Below, piece by piece: positions 1-8,700 of a stretch of 20,320 nucleotides of DNA. Position 1 is the stretch's first letter; each line of letters opens with the position of its first letter. Both the position numbers and the translations under genes were made by a program. This DNA comes from Saccharomonospora xinjiangensis XJ-54 (GTDB taxonomy: Bacteria; Actinomycetota; Actinomycetes; Mycobacteriales; Pseudonocardiaceae). Below the pieces are notes generated by a model. The model had not been told where the DNA came from. It worked only from the letters and a program-made list of their open reading frames with translations, and made no database searches. The stretch spans positions 116,321-136,640 of the forward strand of contig NZ_JH636049.1 in NCBI RefSeq assembly GCF_000258175.1, written 5' to 3'.

Positions 1-3000
1 CAACGGGGCGCGCACGAGCCTGCGGCCGTAGGAGCCCGCGGCGCGCACCGCGACCTCGTTCTCGTCTCGCGCGGCGAAGACGGCACGGAGCCGGGCACCG
101 GCACGGGCGTCGAGTCGCTCGGGCAGGTCGACGAGGCCGCCCCACCGCTCGGGGTGCTCCGCTCCGACGACGCGGCCGAATCCCCAGATCTGCGCCTGTA
201 ACGGGGCCACCACGGGGTCGGCCGGTCCGGTGGAGACGGCGCCTCGGGTGAGGCACCAGAGCGGGGCGTGGACGTCGGCGTCGCCCAGGGCCTGCACCAG
301 CGCGACGGTGGCCGGTCCCCCCTCGGGCATGACCGAGGGGATCGCGGGGCCGTCCTTCTCGTCCAGTGCGAGCAACGACACGACCCCTGCCGGGGGCGCC
401 GAGCCGTCGAGCGTCCGGCGCAGCAGGTCGGCAAGGCCGACGCGATCGAGCTCGCTCGGCACCGGCAGGACGACCACCTCGGCCCCGCCGGCACGCAGCG
501 TCGTTCCCACCTCCGAGGCCGAGGAGCGGCAGCGGCCGTCGGCGGGCTCGACGACCAGCCAGGTCCCGGTGAGCCGGGCGTCGGGCTGAGCCCGCATCGG
601 CCGCCAGTCGATCCGGTACCGCCAGGAGTCCACTGTGGACAGCTCGCGTCGCCGTCGGCGCCACGCCGACAGACGGGGCAGGACCGCGTCCAGTGGGGCG
701 TCGGTCGAGACGTCCAGAGTCGAGGCCAAGCCCGCGAGGTCCTCCTGCTCGACGCGCGCCCAGAACGCCGTCTCGCCCTCGCCCGCCGGAGTCACGGTCG
801 CGTCAGCCGACGGGCGGTGCGGCTCCAGCCAGTACCGTCGGCGCTGGAAAGCGTAAGTCGGCAGCGTCACCTCGGCGGTGGTCGTGGCCCGCACAGTCCC
901 GTGCCAGCCGACGGCGACCCCTCGGGTGTGCAGGACCGCCTCGGCCAACAGGAGTCGACGCAGGTCGGGCTCGTCCCGCCGCAGGGTTCCACAGACCACG
1001 GCGGTGTCGGCGGCACCCGTGGCGGTCAGTGTCTGCTCGACGCCCATCGTCAGGACCGGGTGTGGACTGACCTCAAGGAACACGGTGTGGCCGCGTGCGG
1101 CGCAGGCCCGCACCGCCTGTTCGAACCGCACGGTCTCGGCGAGATTGCGGAACCAGTACTCGGCGTCGAGTCCTGTGGTGGCCAACGGCTCGCCCGTGAC
1201 GGTGGAGTAGAACGGCACGCTGCCGGGGCGAGGCTCGATCGGCGCCGCGAGCTCAAGGATCCGGGTCCGCAGCAAATCGACCTCGCGGGAGTGCGAGGCG
1301 TAGTCCACCGGAATCCACCGGGCGCGGACCTCTCGGCGCTCCCACTGCTCGACCAGTTCGGTCAGGGCGGCTCGCTCGCCGGAGACCACCACCGACTCGG
1401 GGCCGTTGATCGCCGCGACGGAGATGCGATCACCCCAGCCCGTGAGGTCGGCGCGCACCTCCTCCACGGAGCGAGTGACCGACACCATGCCGCCCCGGCC
1501 GGACAGCGTCTCGGCCACGGCGACGCTGCGCAGGGCGACGATCCTCGCCCCGTCCTCGATGGACAGTGCGCCGACAGCGCAGGCGGCGGCGATCTCGCCC
1601 TGGGAATGACCGATGACCGCGGCCGGCCGTACGCCCTCGGCTTCCCAGAGGGCGGCCAGCGACACCATCACCGCCCACAGCGCGGGCTGCACGACCTCCA
1701 CCCGGTCCAGTGCCTCGGGCGGCGCGGTGCCTCGGACGACGTCGGTCACGGAGAAGTCTACCCAGGCCGCCAGCGCCCGTTCGCACTCGGCGAGGCGGTC
1801 GGCGAAGGGCGGGCAGGACGTCAGGAGGTCCGCGGCCATGCCGGGCCACTGCGAGCCCTGTCCGGGGAAGACCAGCACCGGTCCCGTCGCGGAGGTGCCG
1901 GATCCCACGACGGCCGAGGGCGAGGGCCTGCCTTCGGCCACGGCCAACACCCCGGCGCGCAGCGTGTCGAGATCGTCTCCGACGACCACCGCGCGGTGTT
2001 CGAAGCAGGACCTGCCTCGCAGGAGTGCCGAGGCCACGTCGGCCGCCGACCACTCCGGAGCGGCGTCGAGGGCGGCGACGAGCCGCTGCGCCTGCGCACG
2101 CAGCGCGTCCTCGGTACGGCCGGACAACACCCAGGGCACCCAGCCCGCGGTGGCGTCCCCTTCGGCGGCGGGGAGCGGAGGTGTCGCGGGCGCCTCCTCG
2201 ACGATGACGTGCGCGTTGGTGCCGCTGAACCCGAAGGAGGACACGCCCGCGAGGCGGGGTCGGTCGAGTTCGGGCAGCGGGGTGGCCTCAGCCACCAGCC
2301 GCACGGCCCCGTCGGGCCACATCACCTTGGTGGTCGGCTCCGCGGCGTGCAGCGACGGGGGCACTATCCCGCGGCGCAGGGCGAGGACCGCCTTTATCAC
2401 TCCCGCCACACCCGCAGCGGCCTGGGTGTGTCCGATATTGGATTTCACCGAGCCGAGCAGCAGCGGCCTGCCCGGCTCCCGACGACGCCCGTAGGTGGCG
2501 AGCAGGGCCTGCGCCTCAATGGGATCGCCCAGCTCCGTGCCGGTGCCGTGCGCCTCAACCAGATCGACGTCGCCCGCAGCCACCCCCGCGTCGAGCAGGG
2601 CCTGTCGGATCACTCGTCGCTGTGAGGGGCCGTTCGGCGCGGTCAGTCCATTGGACGCGCCGTCGGAGTTCACGGCGGAGCCCCGCAGGATCGCCAGCAC
2701 CGGGTGACCGTTGCGGCGCGCGTCGGAAAGTCGCTCCACCAACAGCAGGCCGACGCCCTCGGACCAGCCGACACCGTCCGCGGCCTCGGAGAAGGGCTTG
2801 CAGCGACCGTCGGCCGCGAGCCCGTTCTGCCGGGAGAACTCCACGAAGGCGCCGGGCGTCGACATCACCGTCACGCCGCCTGCCAACGCCATCGAGCACT
2901 CGTCGTTGCGCAGGGCGCGGATCGCGAGGTGCAGCGCGACCAGCGAGGACGAGCAGGCGGTGTCAACGGTGACCCCAGGCCCCTCCAGTCCGAGGGTGTA

Positions 3001-3552
3001 GGCGAGCCGCCCGGAGAGGATGCTGCCCGCCGTGCCCGTGAGGATGAAGCCCGCCGCCTCGGCGGGAGCCCCGACGGACACGGTGGCGAAGTCCTGTGGG
3101 GTGCCACCGACGAAGACCCCGGTGCGACTGCCACGCAGGACGGAGGGATCGAGGCCCGCGTGCTCGACCGCCTCCCAGGAGGTCTCCAGCAGCAGTCGCT
3201 GCTGCGGATCCATCGCCGCAGCCTCACGAGGCGAGATTTCGAAGAATTCGGCGTCGAACTCGGCCGCGTCATGCAGGAATCCGCCTTGCCGGACGTATCC
3301 GCCGTCCGGCAGTTCCAGTGATTCCCAGCCCCGATCGGCGGGGAATCCTGTGATGGCGTCGGTGCCGTTCGCCATCAATTCCCAGAATTCGCCGGGAGAG
3401 CTCACTCCGCCAGGGAATCGACAGGACATTCCGATGACGGCGATCGGTTCCTGTGCCCGATCCTTGACATCCTGCAGTCTCGTTCTGGTCTGCTGGAGCT
3501 CGGTCGTCACCCGCTTCAGATAACTGCGCAGTCTATCCTCGGCCATTTCCAT
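1..3552 (-). CDS. Modular type I PKS, 5' part: DD-KS-AT(methylmalonyl)-KR (structural half); 3' end outside window
   Basis: Translation of the minus strand is open from 3552 to base 1 (1184 codons), so the gene runs off the left edge. ATG 3550-3552 is preferred because GGAG (3559-3562) sits 6 nt upstream; in-frame ATGs at 3558 and 3546 are alternatives. Docking head: about residues 3-35 ([20 protein letters not shown]). KS about 36-453: Cys200 (VDTACSSS), His335 (EAHGTGT), His375 (SNIGH). AT about 558-840: Ser650 in GHSQGE and YASH at 751-754, the methylmalonyl-CoA signature, unlike both ATs of the neighbouring PKS. The AT is followed by FWARVEQED and WRYRIDW, a direct AT-to-KR linker, so no DH. 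Residues about 978-1184 are the structural KR half; the catalytic half, ACP and anything after lie outside. Leu1118 is a rare TTA codon. A 529-bp gap precedes the gene, so it may have its own promoter. Confidence 0.96.
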   Translation of the reverse strand, partial: MEMAEDRLRSYLKRVTTELQQTRTRLQDVKDRAQEPIAVIGMSCRFPGGVSSPGEFWELMANGTDAITGFPADRGWESLELPDGGYVRQGGFLHDAAEFDAEFFEISPREAAAMDPQQRLLLETSWEAVEHAGLDPSVLRGSRTGVFVGGTPQDFATVSVGAPAEAAGFILTGTAGSILSGRLAYTLGLEGPGVTVDTACSSSLVALHLAIRALRNDECSMALAGGVTVMSTPGAFVEFSRQNGLAADGRCKPFSEAADGVGWSEGVGLLLVERLSDARRNGHPVLAILRGSAVNSDGASNGLTAPNGPSQRRVIRQALLDAGVAAGDVDLVEAHGTGTELGDPIEAQALLATYGRRREPGRPLLLGSVKSNIGHTQAAAGVAGVIKAVLALRRGIVPPSLHAAEPTTKVMWPDGAVRLVAEATPLPELDRPRLAGVSSFGFSGTNAHVIVEEAPATPPLPAAEGDATAGWVPWVLSGRTEDALRAQAQRLVAALDAAPEWSAADVASALLRGRSCFEHRAVVVGDDLDTLRAGVLAVAEGRPSPSAVVGSGTSATGPVLVFPGQGSQWPGMAADLLTSCPPFADRLAECERALAAWVDFSVTDVVRGTAPPEALDRVEVVQPALWAVMVSLAALWEAEGVRPAAVIGHSQGEIAAACAVGALSIEDGARIVALRSVAVAETLSGRGGMVSVTRSVEEVRADLTGWGDRISVAAINGPESVVVSGERAALTELVEQWERREVRARWIPVDYASHSREVDLLRTRILELAAPIEPRPGSVPFYSTVTGEPLATTGLDAEYWFRNLAETVRFEQAVRACAARGHTVFLEVSPHPVLTMGVEQTLTATGAADTAVVCGTLRRDEPDLRRLLLAEAVLHTRGVAVGWHGTVRATTTAEVTLPTYAFQRRRYWLEPHRPSADATVTPAGEGETAFWARVEQEDLAGLASTLDVSTDAPLDAVLPRLSAWRRRRRELSTVDSWRYRIDWRPMRAQPDARLTGTWLVVEPADGRCRSSASEVGTTLRAGGAEVVVLPVPSELDRVGLADLLRRTLDGSAPPAGVVSLLALDEKDGPAIPSVMPEGGPATVALVQALGDADVHAPLWCLTRGAVSTGPADPVVAPLQAQIWGFGRVVGAEHPERWGGLVDLPERLDARAGARLRAVFAARDENEVAVRAAGSYGRRLVRAPL
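199..201 (-). promoter_or_regulatory. In-frame TTA leucine codon (possible bldA-type control) in the left PKS
   Basis: The plus strand reads taa at 199-201, giving TTA for Leu1118 in the KR structural half of the left PKS. TTA is the rarest leucine codon in high-GC actinomycetes and in Streptomyces needs the bldA tRNA. I found no other in-frame TTA in the PKS, P450 or ferredoxin genes here, by visual scan. Confidence 0.6.
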
Positions 3553-3558
3553 CGCCAT

Positions 3559-3562
3559 CTCC
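3559..3562 (-). promoter_or_regulatory. Ribosome binding site that decides the start of the left PKS
   Basis: GGAG is followed by in-frame ATGs at 3558, 3552 and 3546. Spacings are 0, 6 and 12 nt respectively, so ATG 3552 fits best. The choice changes the protein by at most four residues at either side and does not affect the docking domain. Confidence 0.6.
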
Positions 3563-3663
3563 ACTCTGCACACCGGCCAGAACTCACCTGTCGCGTCCCC
3601 GGCTGTCCGGCCGTGACAATTCCCGCCGTGGTTATTGATCTGGTCGAACCTGCCTAGTCGCTT

Positions 3664-3692
3664 GCCGCGCCGCCCACGCGCGGGCGCGCGGC
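3664..3692. terminator. GC-rich hairpin, possible terminator or leader structure
   Basis: GCCGCGC (3664-3670) pairs with GCGCGGC (3686-3692); after a bulged C3671, GCCC (3672-3675) pairs with GGGC (3682-3685), leaving a 6-nt loop. No T-tract follows on either strand. It lies about 390 bp after the ferredoxin stop and about 110 bp before the left PKS start, so it could also be a leader element. Confidence 0.3.
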
Positions 3693-3758
3693 GGCCGCAC
3701 TCACGACGAGCGGGACTCGCCCCGGGAATTCGACGCCCGGCGCACAGGAAGACCGTCC

Positions 3759-3772
3759 CGCCGACGTCGGCG
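3759..3772. repeat. Perfect 14-bp palindrome
   Basis: CGCCGACGTCGGCG is self-complementary over all 14 bases. It is about 210 bp before the left PKS start. It could be an operator for a dimeric regulator, or chance in GC-rich DNA. Confidence 0.3.
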
Positions 3773-3910
3773 TGACGACTCTCGCACCCCCGAACCGCAT
3801 ACCCGATCCGGTTTCTTCGCCTCATCGACCGCGCTATTCGCGGTGCACGCTACAGCCGGGAACAGCCTCCCGGAACCCCGAACCGGGACTGCGGAGTCGA
3901 GACTCGCCAC

Positions 3911-3938
3911 TAGGGGATTTTAGGGGTGCACATAGGGG
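3911..3938 (+). repeat. Three TAGGGG boxes
   Basis: TAGGGG occurs at 3911-3916, 3921-3926 and 3933-3938 (start spacings 10 and 12 bp), read on the plus strand; on the coding minus strand they read CCCCTA. The same hexamer is clustered ahead of the P450. The minus-strand TAAAAT lies between and partly over the two boxes nearest the left PKS. An operator is plausible but unproven. Confidence 0.5.
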
Positions 3939-4014
3939 CATAATCCGCCGCGATATTTCCCTGACGAACCACGTTTCTCGCATTCACCTGGAAATCGACG
4001 AATCACCAGTCCTT

Positions 4015-4036
4015 GGGCGGCGGGAAAGCCGAGCCC
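4015..4036 (-). terminator. Weak hairpin after the ferredoxin gene
   Basis: GGGCGGC (4015-4021) can pair with GCCG (4028-4031) plus CCC (4034-4036) across a 2-nt bulge and a 6-nt loop. It sits about 45-70 nt beyond the ferredoxin stop, the usual place for a terminator, but the stem is short and there is no T-tract. Confidence 0.2.
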
Positions 4037-4081
4037 CGATTCGCTCCGGTCACCACGGCAGGAGGACGCCCGGCCTGCGCG

Positions 4082-4291
4082 TCAGGCGATCCGCAGTGCC
4101 CGGACCGGGCACAACGCCACCGCCTCCTTCGCGGCGTCGTGCAGGCGAGGATCAGGCTCCGGATCCAGCAGCAGGACGAGGCCGTCGTCGTCTTGGTCGA
4201 AGATTTCCGGGGCAATCAGGACGCACTTCCCCGAACCGGTGCAGACCTCCCGGTCGGCGTGGACGTGTGGCCCTGCGGCGTCGGCGCTCAC
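4082..4291 (-). CDS. 3Fe-4S ferredoxin, electron donor to the adjacent P450
   Basis: A 69-residue ferredoxin starting at GTG 4289-4291, whose last bases share GTGA with the P450 stop (TGGTGA), a 4-bp overlap typical of translational coupling; no good Shine-Dalgarno is seen. Cys17 and Cys23 (VCTGSGKCV, Cys-x5-Cys) and Cys61 (LCPVRAL) give three cluster ligands, the pattern of the small 3Fe-4S ferredoxins paired with actinomycete P450s. The acidic middle (EIFDQDDDGLV) is typical of the family and could contact the P450. A longer in-frame version starting upstream at 4447 would overlap the P450 gene by over 150 bp and lacks ferredoxin character there, so the short form is preferred. TGA stop at 4082-4084. 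The reductase that would feed it is not in the window. Confidence 0.93.
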   Translation of the reverse strand: MSADAAGPHVHADREVCTGSGKCVLIAPEIFDQDDDGLVLLLDPEPDPRLHDAAKEAVALCPVRALRIA

Positions 4292-5514
4292 CAGGTGACC
4301 GGCATCGACATGATGTCGGGCAGCGGCGAGCCCGGCAGGCCCGTCAGCTCCGAGGCGGGCACGGCGAGGCGGAGGCCGGGGATGCGGCGGAACAGCGTGC
4401 CGTAGGCGATCTCCAGTTCCACCCGGGTGAGGTTGGCGCCGAGGCACTGATGGGAGCCGTGCCCGAAGGCGATGTGTGCGCGAGCGTTGCGGTGCACGTC
4501 CAGCACGTTGGGCTCGTCGAAGACCTCGGTGTCGCGGTTGGCCGCGCCGTTGGCCACGATGACGGGGTCACCCGCCGCGATCGCCACGCCGCCGATCTCG
4601 ACGTCCGCGGTCGCCACGCGCAACCCCGACAGGTCGGAGACGCTGACATAGCGCAGCAGCTCGTCCACGGCTCCCGGCAGCACGGTCTCGTCGGCCCTCA
4701 GGGCGGCGAGCTGCTCGGGGTTCTCCAGCAGGGCCGCCACGCCCAGGGAGATCATCGACGCGGTGGGCAGCTGACCTGCGCCAAAGAACAGGAAGCACAG
4801 GTTGACCAGTTCGGCGTGGGTCAGTGTCCCGGTGGCGACGTGCTTGGCGATGACCCTGCTGAGCAGGTCGTCCCCCGGCTCGCGCTCCTTCTCCATGATC
4901 GCCTGGTAGAGATACTGAGTGACCGGGACCAGGTGGGCGTTCATCGCGGATCCGACGTCGTCGGCGTCCAGGGAGTCACTGGTCTCCAGCGGGACGTCCT
5001 GGCTCTTCGCGACGAACTCCTGCATATCCGCGTAGGAGATGCCCAGCAGATGGCAGATCACGCTGCCTGCCATCGGCGTCGAATAGGCCTGCACCAGATC
5101 CACCGGCTTGTCTGCGGCCAGCATGGCGTCGATCAGCTCGTCCGCGGTCCGCTGAATGAGCGGCCGGAGACCGTGCATTCGACGCACGGTGAACTCACTG
5201 ATCACGGTGCGCCGAAGTCTGGTGTGCTCCGGCGCGTCGAGCGTGATCAGGGTCGAGAAGGCACGGGTACCCTCCATCGCGGCACTCAACATCGGGTATC
5301 CGGGGTTGGTGGCGTCCGAGCTGAACAGCGGGTCGGATAGCACGGCCTTGGCATCGTCGTACCCGGTGACCAGCCAGCCCTGGGTCCCGTTGTACAGGCG
5401 AATCGGGCTGGGTCCGCCCGACGCCAGCATTTCACCGTACTCGGCGGGCGGCTCGTAGGGGCATTTTCGCAGAATCGGAAATTCCACTACGGAATCCGTG
5501 GCAGCGTCAGTCAT
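4288..5514 (-). CDS. Cytochrome P450, probable polyketide tailoring oxygenase, atypical I-helix
   Basis: A 408-residue soluble bacterial class I P450 of normal length. ATG at 5512-5514 has GGAG 7 nt upstream. The heme-binding loop is FGHGSHQCLG (350-359) with Cys357 as the thiolate ligand. The K-helix ExxR is ELLR (285-288), and the C-helix has LDAPEHTRLRR (92-102). The I-helix reads GAGQLPT (245-251): the usual acid-threonine pair of AGx(D/E)T is Leu249-Pro250, although Thr251 follows directly. From memory, the GAG start resembles Mycobacterium CYP121 and glycopeptide crosslinking P450s, which also depart from the consensus; no alignment was run. The ferredoxin gene overlaps its stop codon, so electrons probably come from it. 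Lying between PKS genes, it most likely oxidises the polyketide. Substrate, position and reaction type are unknown. Confidence 0.95.
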   Translation of the reverse strand: MTDAATDSVVEFPILRKCPYEPPAEYGEMLASGGPSPIRLYNGTQGWLVTGYDDAKAVLSDPLFSSDATNPGYPMLSAAMEGTRAFSTLITLDAPEHTRLRRTVISEFTVRRMHGLRPLIQRTADELIDAMLAADKPVDLVQAYSTPMAGSVICHLLGISYADMQEFVAKSQDVPLETSDSLDADDVGSAMNAHLVPVTQYLYQAIMEKEREPGDDLLSRVIAKHVATGTLTHAELVNLCFLFFGAGQLPTASMISLGVAALLENPEQLAALRADETVLPGAVDELLRYVSVSDLSGLRVATADVEIGGVAIAAGDPVIVANGAANRDTEVFDEPNVLDVHRNARAHIAFGHGSHQCLGANLTRVELEIAYGTLFRRIPGLRLAVPASELTGLPGSPLPDIMSMPVTW

Positions 5515-5521
5515 GATCTCA

Positions 5522-5525
5522 CTCC
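5522..5525 (-). promoter_or_regulatory. Ribosome binding site of the P450 gene
   Basis: GGAG on the minus strand, 7 nt before the ATG at 5512-5514. It supports the annotated P450 start. Confidence 0.7.
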
Positions 5526-5592
5526 AAAAATCAACGCGAATTCGGCCGAATAGGTTGCGACCACCTTAATGCGACGACTGGTCGAGCGTCGC

Positions 5593-5609
5593 CCCCTAGC
5601 CTGCCCCTA
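5593..5609 (-). repeat. Two TAGGGG boxes 11 bp apart
   Basis: On the minus strand TAGGGG lies at 5609-5604 and 5598-5593. Direct repeats with a one-turn period are typical of SARP-type activator sites, although the gap to the candidate -10 is longer than usual for that class. The orientation relative to the downstream gene is opposite to that of the boxes at 3911-3938. Confidence 0.45.
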
Positions 5610-5746
5610 TTCTCTGCGGAACCCTTATCTACGAATGTCTGTGGGTTACGGGTTGGTAAGGCAAATGTGGTGTGTCTCGTGGCCCGTCGGCCCCCATGGC
5701 GGACTGCGCTGGTCGGGGTGGTCGTCCGACGGTCGAGGACACGGCT

Positions 5747-8700
5747 TTAGATGCCACCGAACTCGTCGTCGATCAGCCGGAGGAGTTCGTCCGCGTCGGC
5801 GGCGTGCAGCGCCACGTCCGCGTCACCAGGCTCCTCGTGGCCGGCGTCGCCGAGTTTCGACAGGAGCACTGTCAACCGGGTCGCCAGGGCCCTGCGGGCC
5901 TCGCCGCTGAGCTCGGCCGAGGAGACGCCCTGTTCCAGCCGGTCCAGCTGAGCGAGGATCGCGCCGTCCGGGGCCTCCGGCCGCGCACCGAGCTCGGCGG
6001 CGAGGAAGTCCCCCACCTCCGAGGGCGACGGATAATCGAACACCAGCGTGGCGGGCATGTGCCGTCCGGTCAGCTCGTTCAGTCGGTTGCGCAGCTCCAC
6101 CGAGGTCAGTGAGTCGAAGCCCAGTTCCGTGAACGCGGTCGTCGCGCTCACCATCTCCACGGACCGATGGCCGATGACGGCGGCCGCCTCCTGCCGCACC
6201 AGAGTGACGAGCGCGGACCTGGCGTCTGCCGTGGACAGTCCGGCCAGGCTCGACCGCAGCGCCGCGCCCGCGTCGCCGGCTGAGTGCAGGCGCCGGGCCG
6301 GTGCGCGCACGAGACCACGCAGCAGTGCGGGAACCGGGCCGTCCCGACGCTCGGCGGCTGTGCCCAGCACCCAGTCGGCCGGGGACACCACGGGTCGATC
6401 GGAGGCGACGGCGAGGTCGAACAGCCGCAGTCCCTCCGAAATCGACAGCGCCCGCAGCCCGGTGCGCGCCGTGCGCTGGGTTGCGGCGCCGTCGAGTCCG
6501 CCGGTCATGCCGCCGTCCGCCCCGGTCCAAGGTCCCCAGGCCAGCGACACGGCTGGCAGGCCGAGCGCCCTCCTGTGCTGTGCCAGAGCGTCGAGGAAGG
6601 CGTTGGCCGCGGCGTAGTTCGCCTGACCGGCCGAGCCCAGCAGCCCGGCGACGGAGGAGAACAACACCAGTGGAACGGCGCCGAGCTCCAAGGTCGCCTC
6701 GTGCAGGTTGACCGCCCCGCTCACCTTGGCTCGCAACACCCGGTCGATCCGCTCGGGCGTCAGCGACGTGAGCAGCCCGTCGTCGAGCACACCTGCGGCG
6801 TGCACCACGGCCGTCACCGGGTGTTCGGCGGGGACGGCCGCGAGCACCGCCGCGAGCGCCGTGCGATCGCCGACGTCGCAGGCCGCGAAGGAGGCGTCAG
6901 CCCCCAGTTCCGCCAACTCCTCGGCGAGGCGCTCCGCCGCAGGGGTGTCGCCGCCCTGTCTGCCGAGCAACAGCAGCCTGCGCGTCCCGTGCTCGGCGAC
7001 CAGATGCCTCGCGACGGCGCCGCCGAGCAGGCCGGTGCCACCCGTCACCACCACCGTTCCTCCAGGAACGCGGTCCCACGGGAGAGAGACATCCCGCGCG
7101 TCCGCGTCGGACGCGGCGGTTCGCGGCGGGTCTGCTTCGGTCGGCACCGACCGCGCCAGGCGGGGGGTGAGCAGCGTGCCCGCCCGAATGGCCATCTGGG
7201 GTTCGGCTGCCGCCGTCGCCGCGGCCACGGCGGCAGGCAGCGCCTGAATGGACGCCTCTTCCCCATCGACGTCGATGATCAGGAACCGGTCGGGATGCTC
7301 GGACTGTGCGGAGCGAACCAGCCCGAGAGCCGAGGCTGCGGCCAGATCGACGACGTCCTCGTCGTCGGCCGTCGCGAGGGCCCTCCGAGTCACCAGCACG
7401 AGCCTGGTCGAGGACAGACCGTCGTCGGCGAGCCATCGAAGCAGCAGGCCGAACGTCCGATGCACGGTGTCGCGCACGGCCTCGGCGGGATCGTCGGACA
7501 GGTGGTCGCCCGCCAACTCGGCGAGGACGACCTCCGGCCGCGCCGTGCCCGTCACCGAGGAGGACCCGGCGCCGAGATCCGCCAGCCGGGGTAGCTCGGC
7601 CCCGCCGATCCGAGCAGGCAGCCGATCCGGTGTGGCCTGATCGAGCACCGCCCAGCCGACGGGCGCGGCGGGCTCCGGCGTGCTCGGCGAGGAGGTCCAC
7701 TCGAGCCGGAAAAGGGCATCCGGCCGCCGCCTGCCCGCCGCGGCAGGCCCGGCCTGTGAGACCGGCCGGAGGGTGACACCCCCGATCGAGGCTAGCGGCC
7801 GACCCAGCTCGTCGGTCAGCTCGATCGAGAGCGCCGTTCCCGCACCGGGCGACATCCGGACCCGGGCGGCGGCGGCTCCGGCCTGGTAGACGGTCACCCC
7901 GGTCCAGGCGAAGGGCAACCGGGTGGGGTCGTCGGTCGGGCTCGCGGCGAGTCCGATGGTGTGCAGGGCCGCGTCCAGCAGTGCGGGGTGCATCCCGAAC
8001 CGGCCCGCCTCCTCCCGCACGGAGCCGGGCAGTCGCACCTCCGCGAAGACCTCGTGCGCCTTTCGCCAGGCACGGTGCAGGCCTTGGAAGGCCGGCCCGT
8101 AGGTGAGGCCCGAGTCCGAGTCCGCCGGGTAGAGGTCGGCCACGTCGGCCGGATCGGCATCGACCGGCGGCCATGGGCCCGGTCGGGCGGTCGGCACGGC
8201 GTGGCCGACGGTCAGGCTGCCGTGGGCGTGCCGAGTCCAGGTCTCGTCCCGCGGGGCGTCCTGCGCACGCGCGTACACGGTGACGGGCATGGCGTCGGTC
8301 TCGTCCGGCGAGCCGACGACGACCCGAGTGTGGACCTCCTCGCCCGCCGTCAGCACGAGCGGGACCTCCAGGGTCAGTTCGGCCACGGTGTCACGGCCAA
8401 CGTGACGCCCGGCCTGGAGGACGATCTCCACGAAGGCGGTGCCGGGCAGCACGACGACACCCGCAACCTGGTGATCCGCCAGCCAGGGCTGCGCTGCCAG
8501 CGAGAGGCTGCCGGTCACCACGACGCCCGCCGTGTCGGGCGACTCCACGACCGCGCCGAGCATGGGGTGGTCGGCGGCGCCCAGGCCGAGTCCGCGCGGG
8601 TCGCCGGAACTCGCGCCGGCGTCGAGCCAGTACCGCTCGTGTTGAAAGGCGTAGGTCGGCAGGTCCACCGACGACGGTGCGGACGGCAGCTGAGGCGACC

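Larger units (their letters stand above)
3553..4081. promoter_or_regulatory. 529-bp intergenic region between the ferredoxin and the left PKS
   Basis: No gene is supported here. It holds three TAGGGG boxes (3911-3938), a -10-like TAAAAT on the minus strand (3917-3922), a 14-bp perfect palindrome (3759-3772), a strong hairpin (3664-3692) and a weak hairpin just after the ferredoxin (4015-4036). Its size, far larger than the other gaps, suggests a separate transcription start for the left PKS. A start near 3910 would give a leader of about 360 nt. Confidence 0.45.
5515..5746 (-). promoter_or_regulatory. 232-bp intergenic region ahead of the P450, with TAGGGG boxes and possible promoter
   Basis: Non-coding between the bimodular PKS stop and the P450 start. 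On the minus strand it carries TAGGGG at 5604-5609 and 5593-5598 (11 bp apart) and a weaker TAAGGG near 5622-5627. A possible -10, TAAGGT (5563-5568), would give a leader of about 40 nt before the P450. The -35 position (CGACGC) is poor, which would fit an activator-dependent promoter, but this is inference. No convincing terminator follows the PKS stop, so readthrough is possible. Confidence 0.45.

Noticed and set aside
268..2625. Long plus-strand open frame of 785 codons
   Set aside because: It is antisense to the left PKS, whose minus-strand translation shows complete KS and AT motifs. The plus-strand protein is Gly/Arg/His-rich with no recognisable domain, a usual artefact in high-GC coding DNA.
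3701..3910. Minus-strand 69-codon frame starting GTG in the intergenic gap, possibly leaderless behind TAAAAT
   Set aside because: It has no ribosome binding site, weak GC3 bias, an Arg/Ser-rich product and no recognisable family. A leaderless start is possible but not supported.
3910..3926. PAS-LuxR (PimM-type) operator
   Set aside because: CTAGGG and ATT match the first half, but the expected TCCC-BAG second half is absent; reading the other strand needs an extra C. It is kept only as a loose resemblance.
3772..5340. Plus-strand open frame of 522 codons
   Set aside because: It crosses the intergenic gap and runs antisense through the ferredoxin and P450. Composition is low-complexity and no family motif is seen.
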